In this document: in pieces, positions 1-9,416 of the stretch
Position numbering within the stretch: the first letter of the stretch is position 1
Layout: every line of letters starts with the position of its first letter
Origin: RGIG3040 sp964410675
Lineage (GTDB): Bacteria > Bacillota > Clostridia > Lachnospirales > Lachnospiraceae
Assembly (NCBI GenBank): GCA_964410675.1
Contig: CAYPIB010000021.1
Span: 1 to 29,541, forward strand
Reading direction: 5' to 3'
DNA: 29,541 nt
The notes under the pieces: model-generated
Told to the model about the DNA's origin: nothing
Seen by the model: only the letters and a program-made list of their open reading frames with translations
Database searches by the model: none
Made by a program: the position numbers and the translations under genes

Positions 1-2
1 GA

Positions 3-608
3 AAAAAAGCAAGCGCTCATTTTTTTGTTGATGATACAGCGATTTTTCAGAGCGTAGAACTTCGTGATAAAGCGTGGCATTGTGGTGGGAAAAGCTATCA
101 GCATAGAGAATGTAGAAATGCCAACAGCTTCGGAATTGAAATGTGCTGCACCGCTGGAAACTATAAGATTTCAGATATTACAAAGAACAATGCTGCTTAT
201 CTTTGTGCATACCTATGTAAGCTTCTGGGAATTTCGGCTTCTGATGTTGACACATATGTTATTCGGCACTATGACGTTACCGGAAAAGCATGTCCGGCAC
301 AAATGGCTGGAACTGAAAATAGTGAATGGACGACATTTAAAACGCTTGTAAAAAATGTTCTTTCTGACATGCCCAAAACTGCTGAACCGACAAAGCCGGC
401 AGTCATCAAAGTCGGTTCTGTTGTCACAATCAAAAATGGTGCAGTATACGGCGGGCTTTCTGGCACACGCGGAAAATCCATTCCATTAGCGCAGTGCGGA
501 AGCAAAAGTCATACTGTTTCTAAAATCGAAACACATAATGGAGTAGAGGAAGCCCTTCTCAAAGAAATCGTTTCCTGGGTTTCTGTTTCTTCACTTAATC
601 AGACATAA
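3..608 (+). CDS. N-acetylmuramoyl-L-alanine amidase (phage endolysin type), 5' end cut by window edge
   Basis: The frame is already open at base 3, so the N-terminus lies outside the window. An internal ATG at 141 would start inside the domain and is not the real start. The translation begins with HFFVDDTAIFQSV, then DKAWHCGG and RNANSFGIEMC, and later HYDVTGKACPAQM. These are the core and the His/Cys zinc-ligand end of an Amidase_2 (PGRP-like) domain, which cleaves the MurNAc to L-Ala bond of peptidoglycan. The first zinc His is presumably upstream. From about base 405 a separate C-terminal part (KVGSVVTIKNGAVYGG...) looks like an SH3-like wall-binding module. This two-part layout is typical of clostridial prophage lysins, so the left edge may be the end of a prophage or remnant (inference). 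A terminator follows directly. Confidence 0.8.
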   Translation, partial: KKASAHFFVDDTAIFQSVELRDKAWHCGGKSYQHRECRNANSFGIEMCCTAGNYKISDITKNNAAYLCAYLCKLLGISASDVDTYVIRHYDVTGKACPAQMAGTENSEWTTFKTLVKNVLSDMPKTAEPTKPAVIKVGSVVTIKNGAVYGGLSGTRGKSIPLAQCGSKSHTVSKIETHNGVEEALLKEIVSWVSVSSLNQT

Positions 609-629
609 AAATGTAAATATTTACTTTCA

Positions 630-654
630 GGCCGCCGCTCTGGCGGTCTTTTCT
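630..654 (+). terminator. Intrinsic terminator after the amidase
   Basis: A GCCGCC stem pairs with GGCGGT around a 5-nt loop and is followed by TCTTTTCTTT. It sits 22 nt after the amidase stop codon. Confidence 0.75.
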
Positions 655-688
655 TTGAAAACAGAGAAAGTACTTTCCGAGATATAAA

Positions 689-719
689 GACCTCTTCTTG
701 ATTAAAGAAGGGGTTTTTA
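689..719 (+). terminator. Second intrinsic terminator before the miaB operon
   Basis: ACCTCTTCTT pairs with AAGAAGGGGT (one G-U pair) around a 5-nt loop, followed by TTTTT. Together with the hairpin at 630-654 it insulates the miaB operon from upstream transcription. Confidence 0.75.
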
Positions 720-730
720 TTGGAAATGAA

Positions 731-759
731 TTGAAAAAAAGAAGCTTCTCATTTATAAT
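731..759 (+). promoter_or_regulatory. Sigma-A promoter of the miaB-mutS-mutL-miaA operon
   Basis: TTGAAA (731-736) and TATAAT (754-759) are separated by exactly 17 bp, about 35 nt upstream of the miaB start and just after two terminators. No operator is evident. Confidence 0.75.
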
Positions 760-794
760 TAATAAGCGCAAGCATTAATGAAAGGATTAACAAC

Positions 795-2246
795 ATGACA
801 AAAGGAACACAAAAAACAATAGATTATATAGATATTTCACAAGATGTCCCAATACAAGAGCCACAGAGACAGTACTATTTCATAGAAAAAGGAGCAGTAC
901 TGATAAAGAAGCTAACTGAGAAGCTCGGACATACGCCGGCATTTTGCGTCAATACCTTTGGGTGCCAGATGAATGCCAGAGACTCCGAGAAGATTGTCGG
1001 TATTTTAGAAAAAATGGGCTTCGTAGAAGGAACAGAGGAAGAGAGCGATTTTGTTCTCTATAATACTTGTACCGTAAGAGACAATGCGAATCAGCGGGTT
1101 TATGGCAGACTGGGATACTTAAACAGCATTAAAAAGAAAAATCCCCATAAAAAAATTGCCCTTTGCGGATGTATGATGCAGGAGCAAAGTGTCATTGATA
1201 AAATTAAAAAGAGTTATTCTTTTGTAGATTTGATTTTTGGAACACATAATATCTATAAATTTGCCGAGCTGTTTGTGACGATGCTGGAAAGTAAGTCTAT
1301 GGTAATTGATATTTGGCAGGATACCGATAAAATCGTCGAGGATTTACCGGTTGAAAGAAAATATTCGTTTAAATCCGGCATCAATATTATGTTTGGCTGT
1401 AACAATTTTTGCAGCTATTGTATTGTTCCGTATGTTCGCGGCAGAGAGAGAAGCAGAAATCCCAAGGATATTATCAAAGAGATTACAGGGCTTGTTGCAG
1501 AAGGTGTTGTCGAAATTATGCTGCTTGGACAGAATGTGAATTCCTATGGCAAGAATTTAGAAACACCGATGACCTTTGCCGGGCTTTTAAAAGAGATAGA
1601 GCAAATTGAAGGGCTGAAGCGAATCCGTTTTATGACTTCTCATCCAAAGGATTTATCCGATGAACTGATTGAAGTGATGAAACATTCTAAAAAAATATGC
1701 CGGCATCTCCATTTGCCGTTGCAGTCGGGTTCTTCTAAAATTTTAAAAGCAATGAATCGTATTTACACGAAAGAAAGTTATTTAGAGCTTGTCGGAAAGC
1801 TTCGAAACGAGATTCCGGATTTAGCGATTACAACGGATATTATTGTTGGCTTTCCGGGAGAGACAAAAGAAGATATCGATGAAACCATTGATGTTGTCAG
1901 ACAGGTGGAATATGAAAACTCATTTACCTTTATCTATTCTAAGAGAACCGGGACACCGGCGGCAGCGATGGATAATCAGGTTTCAGAGGAAGAGGTGAAA
2001 GAGAATTTTGACCGGCTTTTAAAGGTGGTTCAGGAAACAGCCAGAAAGCGTGTGAAGCGTTTGGAAGGACAAGTGTGTGAAGTGCTTGTGGAAGAAGTTA
2101 ACACACAGGATGAAAGCTTGATGACCGGAAGATTATCAAGTAATATTTTAGTGCATTTTAAAGGTGATCATACACTGATTGGTAAGCTTATAAACGTAAA
2201 GCTTGTAGAATGTAAAGGGTTTTATTATTTTGGGGAGATTGTATAA
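795..2246 (+). CDS. miaB: tRNA-2-methylthio-N6-dimethylallyladenosine37 synthase MiaB
   Basis: MiaB is a radical-SAM methylthiotransferase that adds the 2-methylthio group to i6A37 in tRNAs reading UNN codons. The N-terminal UPF0004 domain has the three auxiliary-cluster cysteines C57 (FGCQMN), C92 (NTCTVR) and C126 (CGCM). The radical SAM motif CxxxCxxC is C202-C206-C209 (GCNNFCSYCIVP), and the C-terminal 60-70 residues form a TRAM RNA-binding domain. The 483-aa length includes an N-terminal extension of about 45 residues before the conserved core, as is common in Firmicute MiaB. An AAAGGA ribosome binding site precedes the ATG. It is the first gene of the operon and shares it with miaA, which makes its i6A substrate, so both steps of ms2i6A synthesis are encoded together. 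Confidence 0.96.
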   Translation: MTKGTQKTIDYIDISQDVPIQEPQRQYYFIEKGAVLIKKLTEKLGHTPAFCVNTFGCQMNARDSEKIVGILEKMGFVEGTEEESDFVLYNTCTVRDNANQRVYGRLGYLNSIKKKNPHKKIALCGCMMQEQSVIDKIKKSYSFVDLIFGTHNIYKFAELFVTMLESKSMVIDIWQDTDKIVEDLPVERKYSFKSGINIMFGCNNFCSYCIVPYVRGRERSRNPKDIIKEITGLVAEGVVEIMLLGQNVNSYGKNLETPMTFAGLLKEIEQIEGLKRIRFMTSHPKDLSDELIEVMKHSKKICRHLHLPLQSGSSKILKAMNRIYTKESYLELVGKLRNEIPDLAITTDIIVGFPGETKEDIDETIDVVRQVEYENSFTFIYSKRTGTPAAAMDNQVSEEEVKENFDRLLKVVQETARKRVKRLEGQVCEVLVEEVNTQDESLMTGRLSSNILVHFKGDHTLIGKLINVKLVECKGFYYFGEIV

Positions 2247-2258
2247 GGAGAGAATAAC

Positions 2259-4904
2259 GTGACAGAATTAACACCGATGATGAAACAATATATGGAGACA
2301 AAAGAACAGCATAAGGATTGTATTCTCTTTTACCGTCTGGGTGACTTTTATGAAATGTTTTTTGATGATGCGATAACAGCTTCAAAAGAATTGGAAATTA
2401 CATTAACCGGAAAAAGCTGCGGACTGCAGGAGCGGGCACCGATGTGCGGCATTCCTCACCATGCGGCGGATACTTATTTGACAAAGCTTGTTTCAAAAGG
2501 CTATAAAGTAGCAATTTGTGAACAAGTGGAAGATCCTAAGTTTGCCAAGGGCATTGTGAAGCGCGAGGTTGTACGAATTGTAACGCCGGGAACAAATTTA
2601 AATATGCAGGCACTGGAAGAAACAAAAAACAATTATCTCATGTGTGTTGTTTATTTAACAAATAAAATCGGTATTTCGGTTATAGATATAACGACGGGTG
2701 ATTTTTACGTAACAGAGGTAGAGGATAATAAAAAGCTTTTAGATGAAATTAATAAGTTTTCACCAACAGAGCTTGTTTGCAACGATGGACTGTTAGTCAG
2801 CGGCATTGATTTAGATGATTTAAAAAATCGGTTAGGTATTACGATTTATCATCTGGACGCATGGTATTTTGATGACGATACATGTAAAAAGCTATTATTA
2901 GAGCATTTCAAGGTAAATACTCTGACCGCTCTTGGCATTGATGATTTTTTAGCAGGGCAGATAGCGGTAGGTGCTGTACTGCAGTATTTATATGAAACGC
3001 AAAAAAATTCACTGGCTCATATTACCCATATCAATCCATATGTTGCGAGTAAATATATGCTGTTAGACAGTTCCACAAGGCGTAATTTAGAACTTACGGA
3101 AACATTACGCGAAAAGCAAAAAAGAGGCTCTCTTTTATGGATTTTGGATAAGACAAAAACAGCAATGGGTGCAAGAATGCTAAGAACTTATGTGGAACAG
3201 CCGCTGATTGAAAAAACTGACATTGAAAAAAGACTGGATGCGATTGAAGAGTTAAATACGAATATGGTCAGTCGTGATGAACTTAGGGAATATTTAAATC
3301 CAATCTATGATTTAGAAAGGCTGCTTGGAAAAATCAGTTATAAAACGGCAAACCCAAGGGATTTACTTGCCTTTCGTAATTCGGTTCAAATGTTGACTCC
3401 GATTAAAACGGTATTAAAAGAGTTTAAAAAACCACTGTTACAAACAATTGACAGTGATATAGATGATCTCTCGGATTTATTCGATTTAATAACTGCGGCA
3501 ATTACAGAAGAGGCTCCCATTGCAATTAAAGAGGGCGGCATTATTAAAGATGGTTTTAATGAGGATATTGATCATTTAAAAAGTGCCAAAACACAGGGCA
3601 AGGAATGGCTGGCAGAGCTTGAAAGCCAGGACCGTGAGCGGACCGGCATTAAAAACTTAAAAATAAAATACAATAAGGTGTTTGGCTATTACTTTGAAGT
3701 AACAAATTCCTTTAAAGGCTTAGTACCTGAGGATTATGTCAGAAAACAGACATTGGCAAATGCAGAGCGTTATACAACGCCGAAGTTAAAGGAACTGGAA
3801 GATACCATTTTAAATGCGGAAGATAAATTATACGGTTTAGAATATGATTTATACTGTGATATTAGGGATACAATTGCAATGGCAGTTTCAAGGGTACAGT
3901 GTACGGCAAAAGCTATCGCACAGCTGGATGTATTTACTTCTCTTGCTTTTGTTGCGGAGCGCAATAATTATACTCGTCCCGAGTTAAATGAAAAGGGTAT
4001 CATTGAAATAAAGGATGGCAGGCATCCGGTTGTTGAAAAAATGATAAGCAATGATATGTTTATTGCAAATGATACATTCTTGGATGAGAATAAGCACCTT
4101 ATTTCAATTATAACGGGTCCTAATATGGCAGGAAAGTCTACTTATATGAGACAGACGGCTCTGATTGTATTAATGAGCCAGATTGGCAGCTTTGTACCGG
4201 CCAAAAGTGCCAAGATAGGCATTGTAGATCGAATATTTACAAGAGTAGGTGCTTCGGATGACCTTGCCAGCGGTCAAAGTACTTTTATGGTAGAAATGAA
4301 CGAGGTTGCTAATATCTTACGGAATGCGACCGCAAGAAGTCTCCTTATTTTAGATGAAATCGGCAGAGGAACCTCAACCTTTGACGGCCTTTCGATTGCA
4401 TGGGCAGTGATTGAACATATTAGTAATAAACGCTTGCTTGGAGCAAAAACATTATTTGCGACCCATTATCATGAGCTGACGGAGTTAGAAGGTAAAATGA
4501 ATAATGTCAATAATTACTGTATTGCGGTAAAAGAAAAGGGAGATGATATTGTCTTTCTTCGTAAAATTGTAAAGGGCGGTGCTGATAAAAGCTATGGAAT
4601 CCAAGTAGCAAAGCTTGCCGGGGTACCGGAGGTTGTCATCGGACGGGCAAAGGAAATTGCAGAGCAGATCAGTGATAATGATATTACAGAAAAAATACAA
4701 AATATAACGGTTGATACGAAGTATGAAAAGAAGAGGCAAAAATCATATGACCAAGTGGATTTAGAGCAGATGAGTTTATTTGATACGGTCAAAGATGAGG
4801 ATATTATAAAGGAATTAAAAGAAATAGATGTATCCAATCTCACGCCGCTTGATGCTTTAAATACATTATATAAATTGCAAAATTCTATTAACAACAGATG
4901 GTAA
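2259..4904 (+). CDS. mutS: DNA mismatch repair protein MutS
   Basis: MutS recognises mismatches and small loops and recruits MutL. It starts at GTG, 12 nt after the miaB stop, with an AAGGAG site overlapping the miaB end. The mismatch-wedge Phe-x-Glu motif is F30-Y31-E32 (LGDFYEMF). The C-terminal ABC-type ATPase has Walker A GPNMAGKST (about 620-628, Lys626), Walker B LLILDEIGRGTST (Asp699, Glu700) and the ATHYHELTELE His motif. At 881 aa the length is normal for MutS1 with connector, lever, clamp and ATPase domains. It is translationally close to mutL. Confidence 0.97.
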   Translation: MTELTPMMKQYMETKEQHKDCILFYRLGDFYEMFFDDAITASKELEITLTGKSCGLQERAPMCGIPHHAADTYLTKLVSKGYKVAICEQVEDPKFAKGIVKREVVRIVTPGTNLNMQALEETKNNYLMCVVYLTNKIGISVIDITTGDFYVTEVEDNKKLLDEINKFSPTELVCNDGLLVSGIDLDDLKNRLGITIYHLDAWYFDDDTCKKLLLEHFKVNTLTALGIDDFLAGQIAVGAVLQYLYETQKNSLAHITHINPYVASKYMLLDSSTRRNLELTETLREKQKRGSLLWILDKTKTAMGARMLRTYVEQPLIEKTDIEKRLDAIEELNTNMVSRDELREYLNPIYDLERLLGKISYKTANPRDLLAFRNSVQMLTPIKTVLKEFKKPLLQTIDSDIDDLSDLFDLITAAITEEAPIAIKEGGIIKDGFNEDIDHLKSAKTQGKEWLAELESQDRERTGIKNLKIKYNKVFGYYFEVTNSFKGLVPEDYVRKQTLANAERYTTPKLKELEDTILNAEDKLYGLEYDLYCDIRDTIAMAVSRVQCTAKAIAQLDVFTSLAFVAERNNYTRPELNEKGIIEIKDGRHPVVEKMISNDMFIANDTFLDENKHLISIITGPNMAGKSTYMRQTALIVLMSQIGSFVPAKSAKIGIVDRIFTRVGASDDLASGQSTFMVEMNEVANILRNATARSLLILDEIGRGTSTFDGLSIAWAVIEHISNKRLLGAKTLFATHYHELTELEGKMNNVNNYCIAVKEKGDDIVFLRKIVKGGADKSYGIQVAKLAGVPEVVIGRAKEIAEQISDNDITEKIQNITVDTKYEKKRQKSYDQVDLEQMSLFDTVKDEDIIKELKEIDVSNLTPLDALNTLYKLQNSINNRW

Positions 4905-4911
4905 AGGCAAA

Positions 4912-4920
4912 AAAGGAGAG
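4912..4920 (+). promoter_or_regulatory. Ribosome binding site that fixes the mutL start
   Basis: AAAGGAGAG lies 4 nt before the ATG at 4925. It argues against the in-frame ATG at 4898, which lies inside the mutS 3' end without a ribosome binding site and adds nine residues that are not MutL-like. Confidence 0.7.
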
Positions 4921-4924
4921 AACG

Positions 4925-6790
4925 ATGAAAACGATACATGTACTTGATAGTGCAACTGTAGATAAAATTGCCGCCGGTGAAGTAGTAGAGCGTCCTTGCA
5001 GTATAGTAAAAGAGCTTGTGGAAAATTCTATTGATGCCGAAGCAACGATTATAACGGTAGAAATAAAAGAAGGCGGAAAGAGCTTAATCCGTGTAACGGA
5101 TAACGGAATCGGTATTAATAAAAACGAGATTACAAAAGTATTCTTACGCCATGCAACGAGTAAAATTCAAACATCCGATGATTTATTTACCGTTCAAAGC
5201 TTAGGCTTTCGCGGCGAAGCGCTTTCGAGTATCAGTGCGGTCTGTCAGGTGGAGCTCATTACTAAAACAGAGGAAGCATTTGTCGGTACAAGGATTTATT
5301 GTGCCGGCGGCATAGCGCAGCCGCCGGAAGAAGTAGGAGCACCTGATGGTACAACGATTGTAGCAAGAAACATTTTCTTTAATACTCCGGTAAGGCAGAA
5401 GTTTTTAAAGTCGGCAGTGTCGGAAGCCGGATATATCAGTGATTTAATTCAGCGGATTGCGCTTTCAAGACCGGATATTTCCTTTAAATTTATACATAAT
5501 GGACAGACTAAATTTTATACTTCCGGCAATGGAAATATATGTGAGGTTGTGTATCGGCTGTATGGTAGAGAAACAGCAGACAATCTTGTTTATATGGAAA
5601 AGGAAGAGGACGGACTAAAGGTATCCGGATATTTAGGAAAACCGGTATTAAACCGTTCAACAAGAAGCTTTGAAACCTTTTTTGTAAATGGACGATATAT
5701 TAAAAGCCAGATTTTATCGAAATGCGTCGAAGAGGGCTATCAGGAAAAATTGATGCAGCATAAATACCCGTTTGTTGTGCTTTATTTTACCGTTGATCCA
5801 CAGCGGATTGATGTCAATGTCCATCCGACTAAAATGGATATTCGGATTGAAAGAACGGCAGAGTTTTCTCATTTTTTAATTGAGGCAGTAAAAGAATCAC
5901 TGCTTCATAAGGAGTTTCTTGTACAAGCGGCAGAAATCAGTAAACCTTCTGCGTCAGTGGTGCGTCAGGTAGAAAAAGAAATGACAAAGCAAATACCGGA
6001 ACCGTTTGAGACAAATAGATTAAGAGAAGAACCTGCTTTTGAACCGCCGGCATATCAGCGTATTTTAGGGAACACTGATGAAAGGGAGGAAAGACAGAAA
6101 GGCGCTCAGACACAAAATCCTAATATAATCAAGCAAAAGGATCAGATTTATGTGCATAATATGGATCAGTTAACTTTATTCGAGGATTCTTTTTTTGAGA
6201 CGCAGGCAAAAGAAGAGTATGCAATTTTAGGACAGATTTTTAACACATATTGGCTGCTGACATTAGGAGATAAGCTTTTCATTATGGATCAGCATGCTGC
6301 TCATGAAAAGGTTAAGTATGAAGCATTTATGAAACAGCTTAAAGAAAAGACAATTGATATTCAAAACTTAAATCCCCCAGTCATTATTACGATGACTCAA
6401 AGAGAGCAGGCAGTATTTGAAAAATATAAGGAACACTTTCAGGAGTTGGGATTTATCGTCGAAGAATTCGGCGGGGATGAATTTGCCATTCGGGGTGTAC
6501 CAAATGAACTTTACGGATATCATGAAAAGGAATTATTTTTAGAAACACTGGATGAGCTTTTGGATTTTCCGGTAAAGGGAGATAATCAGTTAGTTTTATC
6601 TAAAATTGCCAGTATGTCATGTAAAGCTGCTGTGAAAGGAAATCAGAGGCTGAGCTGTGAGGAAGCCAAAAGGCTTGTAGATACGTTATTTACACTAGAA
6701 AATCCTTACCACTGTCCTCATGGCAGACCGACTATTATTTCGATGTCTAAATATGAAATAGAAAAGAAATTTAAACGTGTTGTAACATAA
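4925..6790 (+). CDS. mutL: DNA mismatch repair protein MutL (endonuclease type)
   Basis: A GHKL ATPase that couples MutS mismatch recognition to strand incision. The start at 4925 gives the conserved N-terminus MKTIHVLDSATVDKIAAGEV. ATPase motifs are KELVENSIDA (Glu30 catalytic, Asn34 Mg ligand), TDNGIGI and LGFRGEALSSI. The C-terminal dimerisation domain carries the metal-binding endonuclease motif DQHAAHEKVKYE (from Asp455) plus SCKAAVKG and CPHGRPT (Cys597). This is therefore the nicking MutL found in bacteria without MutH, not the E. coli type. The poorly conserved linker (about 340-440) includes NMDQLTLFEDSFF, resembling a QLxLF-type beta-clamp-binding motif (inference). Length is 621 aa. 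Confidence 0.96.
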   Translation: MKTIHVLDSATVDKIAAGEVVERPCSIVKELVENSIDAEATIITVEIKEGGKSLIRVTDNGIGINKNEITKVFLRHATSKIQTSDDLFTVQSLGFRGEALSSISAVCQVELITKTEEAFVGTRIYCAGGIAQPPEEVGAPDGTTIVARNIFFNTPVRQKFLKSAVSEAGYISDLIQRIALSRPDISFKFIHNGQTKFYTSGNGNICEVVYRLYGRETADNLVYMEKEEDGLKVSGYLGKPVLNRSTRSFETFFVNGRYIKSQILSKCVEEGYQEKLMQHKYPFVVLYFTVDPQRIDVNVHPTKMDIRIERTAEFSHFLIEAVKESLLHKEFLVQAAEISKPSASVVRQVEKEMTKQIPEPFETNRLREEPAFEPPAYQRILGNTDEREERQKGAQTQNPNIIKQKDQIYVHNMDQLTLFEDSFFETQAKEEYAILGQIFNTYWLLTLGDKLFIMDQHAAHEKVKYEAFMKQLKEKTIDIQNLNPPVIITMTQREQAVFEKYKEHFQELGFIVEEFGGDEFAIRGVPNELYGYHEKELFLETLDELLDFPVKGDNQLVLSKIASMSCKAAVKGNQRLSCEEAKRLVDTLFTLENPYHCPHGRPTIISMSKYEIEKKFKRVVT

Positions 6791-6804
6791 AGGCGGGAAG
6801 AGGA

Positions 6805-7743
6805 ATGGAAAAATCAAAGCTGATAATTCTAACAGGACCGACTGCAGTAGGAAAAACAGAACTCTCCATAGAGCTTGCCAAGGCAGTGGATGGAGAGATT
6901 ATCTCTGCTGATTCGATGCAGGTATATAAATATATGGATATTGGTTCGGCAAAAATAACAAAAGAAGAAATGCAGGGCATCCGGCATTATCTTGTAGACT
7001 GCTTAAGTCCGAAAGAAGAATTCAATGTTCAAATTTTTCAAAAAATGGCAAAAGAGGCAATCGCGGAAATTTATAGCCGGGGAAAGATACCTATTTTAGT
7101 TGGCGGAACAGGGTTCTATATTCAATCGATTGTATATGATATTCAGTTTACTGAAAATAAAGATAATACCGAAATAAGACAAAGGCTTGAAACTATTGCA
7201 CGAACGAAGGGCAATTCTTATTTACATGATGTATTAAAAAGCGTCGATGAAGCATCGGCACAGGCAATTCATCAAAATAACATAAAAAGGGTCATAAGGG
7301 CAATCGAGTTTTTTGAATTAACCGGAAAAAAAATATCCGAGCACAATGAAGCGGAGAGGGAAAAAGCCTCTCCTTATCATTTCTCCTATTTTGTCTTAAA
7401 TGATGAGCGCAAAAGACTTTATGAGAGAATAGAAGCGCGGATTGATCATATGCTGCAGCAAGGCTTAGTCGAAGAAGTTTGGCGGCTTAAGCAGATGGGC
7501 TGTACCCGCGGGATGGTTTCCATGCAGGGGCTTGGCTATAAAGAAATTTTAGATTATTTAAACGGTGATTCTTCATTGGAGGAGGCTGTTTCAATCTTAA
7601 AAAGAGATACCCGTCATTTTGCGAAAAGGCAGCTCACTTGGTTTCGGAGAGAACGGGATGTTATATGGATTGATAAATCTAAATTTAATTATAATAATGA
7701 TATCATATTTAAATATATGCTGGAACAGATTGGAGAATTATAA
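6805..7743 (+). CDS. miaA: tRNA dimethylallyltransferase MiaA
   Basis: MiaA transfers dimethylallyl from DMAPP to N6 of A37 in tRNA, the step before MiaB. The P-loop is GPTAVGKT (11-18). ISADSMQVY follows with catalytic Asp36, then the substrate-binding VGGTGFYIQ segment and the C-terminal MQGLGYKEI and FAKRQLTWFRR motifs. The 312-aa length is typical. A GGGAAGAGG site precedes the ATG. Its stop codon shares one base with the next start (TAATG), so the two genes are translationally coupled. No hfq follows, unlike the usual order in Bacillus. Confidence 0.96.
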   Translation: MEKSKLIILTGPTAVGKTELSIELAKAVDGEIISADSMQVYKYMDIGSAKITKEEMQGIRHYLVDCLSPKEEFNVQIFQKMAKEAIAEIYSRGKIPILVGGTGFYIQSIVYDIQFTENKDNTEIRQRLETIARTKGNSYLHDVLKSVDEASAQAIHQNNIKRVIRAIEFFELTGKKISEHNEAEREKASPYHFSYFVLNDERKRLYERIEARIDHMLQQGLVEEVWRLKQMGCTRGMVSMQGLGYKEILDYLNGDSSLEEAVSILKRDTRHFAKRQLTWFRRERDVIWIDKSKFNYNNDIIFKYMLEQIGEL

Positions 7744-9029
7744 TGAGCACAACAAAAGAACTTTACCGTACAATGGGAATCGATGAGGATGTATATTTAT
7801 TTGGTGAAGAAATTTTAAAAGACTTAAAGCCGCGTTTTGATATCATTGATACGAATGCAGAATTTAATCAGTTAAAGGTTATTAAAGCGATGCAGGAGGC
7901 AAGAGTAAGTGAAGCATGTCTGCTCGGGACAACAGGGTATGGGTATAACGATCTCGGAAGAGATACACTAGAGTTAGTTTATGCTAACTTATTTTACGCA
8001 GAGGACGCACTGGTACGCCCGCAAATCACTTGCGGGACACATGCCCTTGCTCTTGCGCTTATGTCAAATCTACGGCCGGGAGATGAATTATTAAGTCCGG
8101 TCGGAAAGCCGTATGATACTTTAGAGGAGGTAATCGGTATTCGTCCCTCTAAAGGTTCCTTAAAAGAATATGGTATATCATATAAGCAGGTAGATTTGCT
8201 TGAAAATGGTGATTTTGACTATGAGGGAATCAAAGCGGCCATCGGAGAAAAGACGAAGCTTGTAACGATTCAGCGCTCGAAAGGGTATCAGACAAGAAGA
8301 ACACTTTCGGTAGAGCAGATTGGCACACTCATTACTTTCGTCAAGTCAATTAAGCCGGATTTAATTTGTATGGTTGATAATTGCTATGGAGAATTTGTAC
8401 AGAGGTGTGAACCAACAGAGTTTGGCGCAGATATGATCGTCGGTTCACTCATTAAAAATCCGGGCGGAGGACTTGCGCCAATCGGCGGTTACATTGCCGG
8501 TAAAAAGGAATGCATTGAAAATGCGGCATATCGGCTGACATCACCGGGGCTTGGGAAGGAAGTAGGTGCATCACTGGGAGTATCAGCTTCCTTTTATCAA
8601 GGCTTATTTTTAGCGCCAACAGTTACGGCAAGTGCATTAAAAAGTGCTGTTTTTGCGGCAAATATTTATGAAAAGCTGGGCTTTAGCGTCGTTCCAAACA
8701 GCAATGAGGAGCGGTTTGATATCATCCAGGCAATTACCTTCGGAAAAGAAGAGGGAGTGATTGCTTTTTGCCGGGGAATTCAGGCCGGCGCACCGGTGGA
8801 CAGTTTTGTTACACCGGAGCCTTGGGACATGCCAGGATACGACAATCAGGTTATTATGGCGGCGGGTGCCTTTATTTCAGGTTCCTCGATCGAACTTAGT
8901 GCCGATGGACCAATCAAACCACCATATAATGTATATTTTCAAGGCGGACTCACTTGGCCGCATGGAAAATTCGGTATTCTTAAAACATTACAGGAAATGA
9001 AAAAATCCGGCTTAATTACCCTAAATTAG
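7743..9029 (+). CDS. PLP-dependent methionine gamma-lyase / aluminium resistance family protein
   Basis: A fold-type I PLP enzyme of the family often annotated 'aluminum resistance protein' (B. subtilis YnbB type). The family is related to Cys/Met metabolism enzymes; its physiological reaction is not firmly established. The likely PLP Schiff-base lysine is Lys238 in SLIKNPGGGLAPIGG, preceded by MVDNCYGEFVQ with the Asp that contacts the pyridine nitrogen. The N-terminal part has GTTGYGYNDLGRDTLE and TCGTHALALAL, both typical of this family. Length is 428 aa. It overlaps the miaA stop by one base. The pairing with miaA is a conserved Firmicute arrangement, which supports the family assignment more than any specific activity. 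Confidence 0.88.
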   Translation: MSTTKELYRTMGIDEDVYLFGEEILKDLKPRFDIIDTNAEFNQLKVIKAMQEARVSEACLLGTTGYGYNDLGRDTLELVYANLFYAEDALVRPQITCGTHALALALMSNLRPGDELLSPVGKPYDTLEEVIGIRPSKGSLKEYGISYKQVDLLENGDFDYEGIKAAIGEKTKLVTIQRSKGYQTRRTLSVEQIGTLITFVKSIKPDLICMVDNCYGEFVQRCEPTEFGADMIVGSLIKNPGGGLAPIGGYIAGKKECIENAAYRLTSPGLGKEVGASLGVSASFYQGLFLAPTVTASALKSAVFAANIYEKLGFSVVPNSNEERFDIIQAITFGKEEGVIAFCRGIQAGAPVDSFVTPEPWDMPGYDNQVIMAAGAFISGSSIELSADGPIKPPYNVYFQGGLTWPHGKFGILKTLQEMKKSGLITLN

Positions 9030-9075
9030 AGATTTTTTATGACTGTTTTGGTCGAAAAAAAAGCCACAAAGTTTA

Positions 9076-9104
9076 TGTACATAAAAGATTAAGTATGATA
9101 CAAT
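9076..9104 (+). promoter_or_regulatory. Possible sigma-A promoter before the DUF4321 gene
   Basis: TGTACA (9076-9081) and TACAAT (9099-9104) are 17 bp apart, 35 nt before the ATG at 9140. The match is partial, so this is tentative. Confidence 0.35.
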
Positions 9105-9139
9105 GTCTAGGTGGCAACCAAAGAAAAATGGAGGAATTT

Positions 9140-9379
9140 ATGAGAGGAAAAAACGGTTGGGCATGCTTCCTTATGATCTTATCCGGTATTGTTATCGGCG
9201 GATTCATTGGAAGTCTCTTCCCGAATACCTTTTTAAATTACGGTCAGACTTTTGGGATGGAAACACCCTTTGTACTGAATTTAGGAATTTTAGTCATAAG
9301 CTTTGGACTTACTGTTAAAATTACGATCGCCAGCATTATCGGAATCGTTTTGGCAATCATAGCTTATCGATTTTTATAA
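9140..9379 (+). CDS. Small two-helix membrane protein, DUF4321-like
   Basis: A 79-aa protein with a hydrophobic N-terminal helix (about 7-26, GGFIGSLFP at its end) and a second hydrophobic stretch near the C-terminus (about 48-77, FGLTVKITIASIIGIVL...). The pattern of NYGQTFGM between the helices and TVKITIASIIGI matches the DUF4321 family that commonly precedes radC-mreB in clostridia. Function is unknown; the setting next to the elongasome cluster suggests an envelope role (inference). The start at 9140 is chosen because TGGAGG lies 5-6 nt upstream. An in-frame ATG at 9095 lacks a ribosome binding site and overlaps the possible -10 region. Confidence 0.75.
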   Translation: MRGKNGWACFLMILSGIVIGGFIGSLFPNTFLNYGQTFGMETPFVLNLGILVISFGLTVKITIASIIGIVLAIIAYRFL

Positions 9380-9416
9380 GCTTTATTTTGTGTCTGTGAC
9401 TTCCGGAAAGGAAGAA

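Noticed and set aside
64..351. Plus-strand open frame over the amidase
   Set aside because: A different frame from the clearly recognisable amidase, without family features; a shadow of the real gene.
9043..9060. Terminator after the methionine gamma-lyase-like gene
   Set aside because: Only about four base pairs can form (GACT/GGTC) before the A-run, and the following run is A rather than T; too weak.
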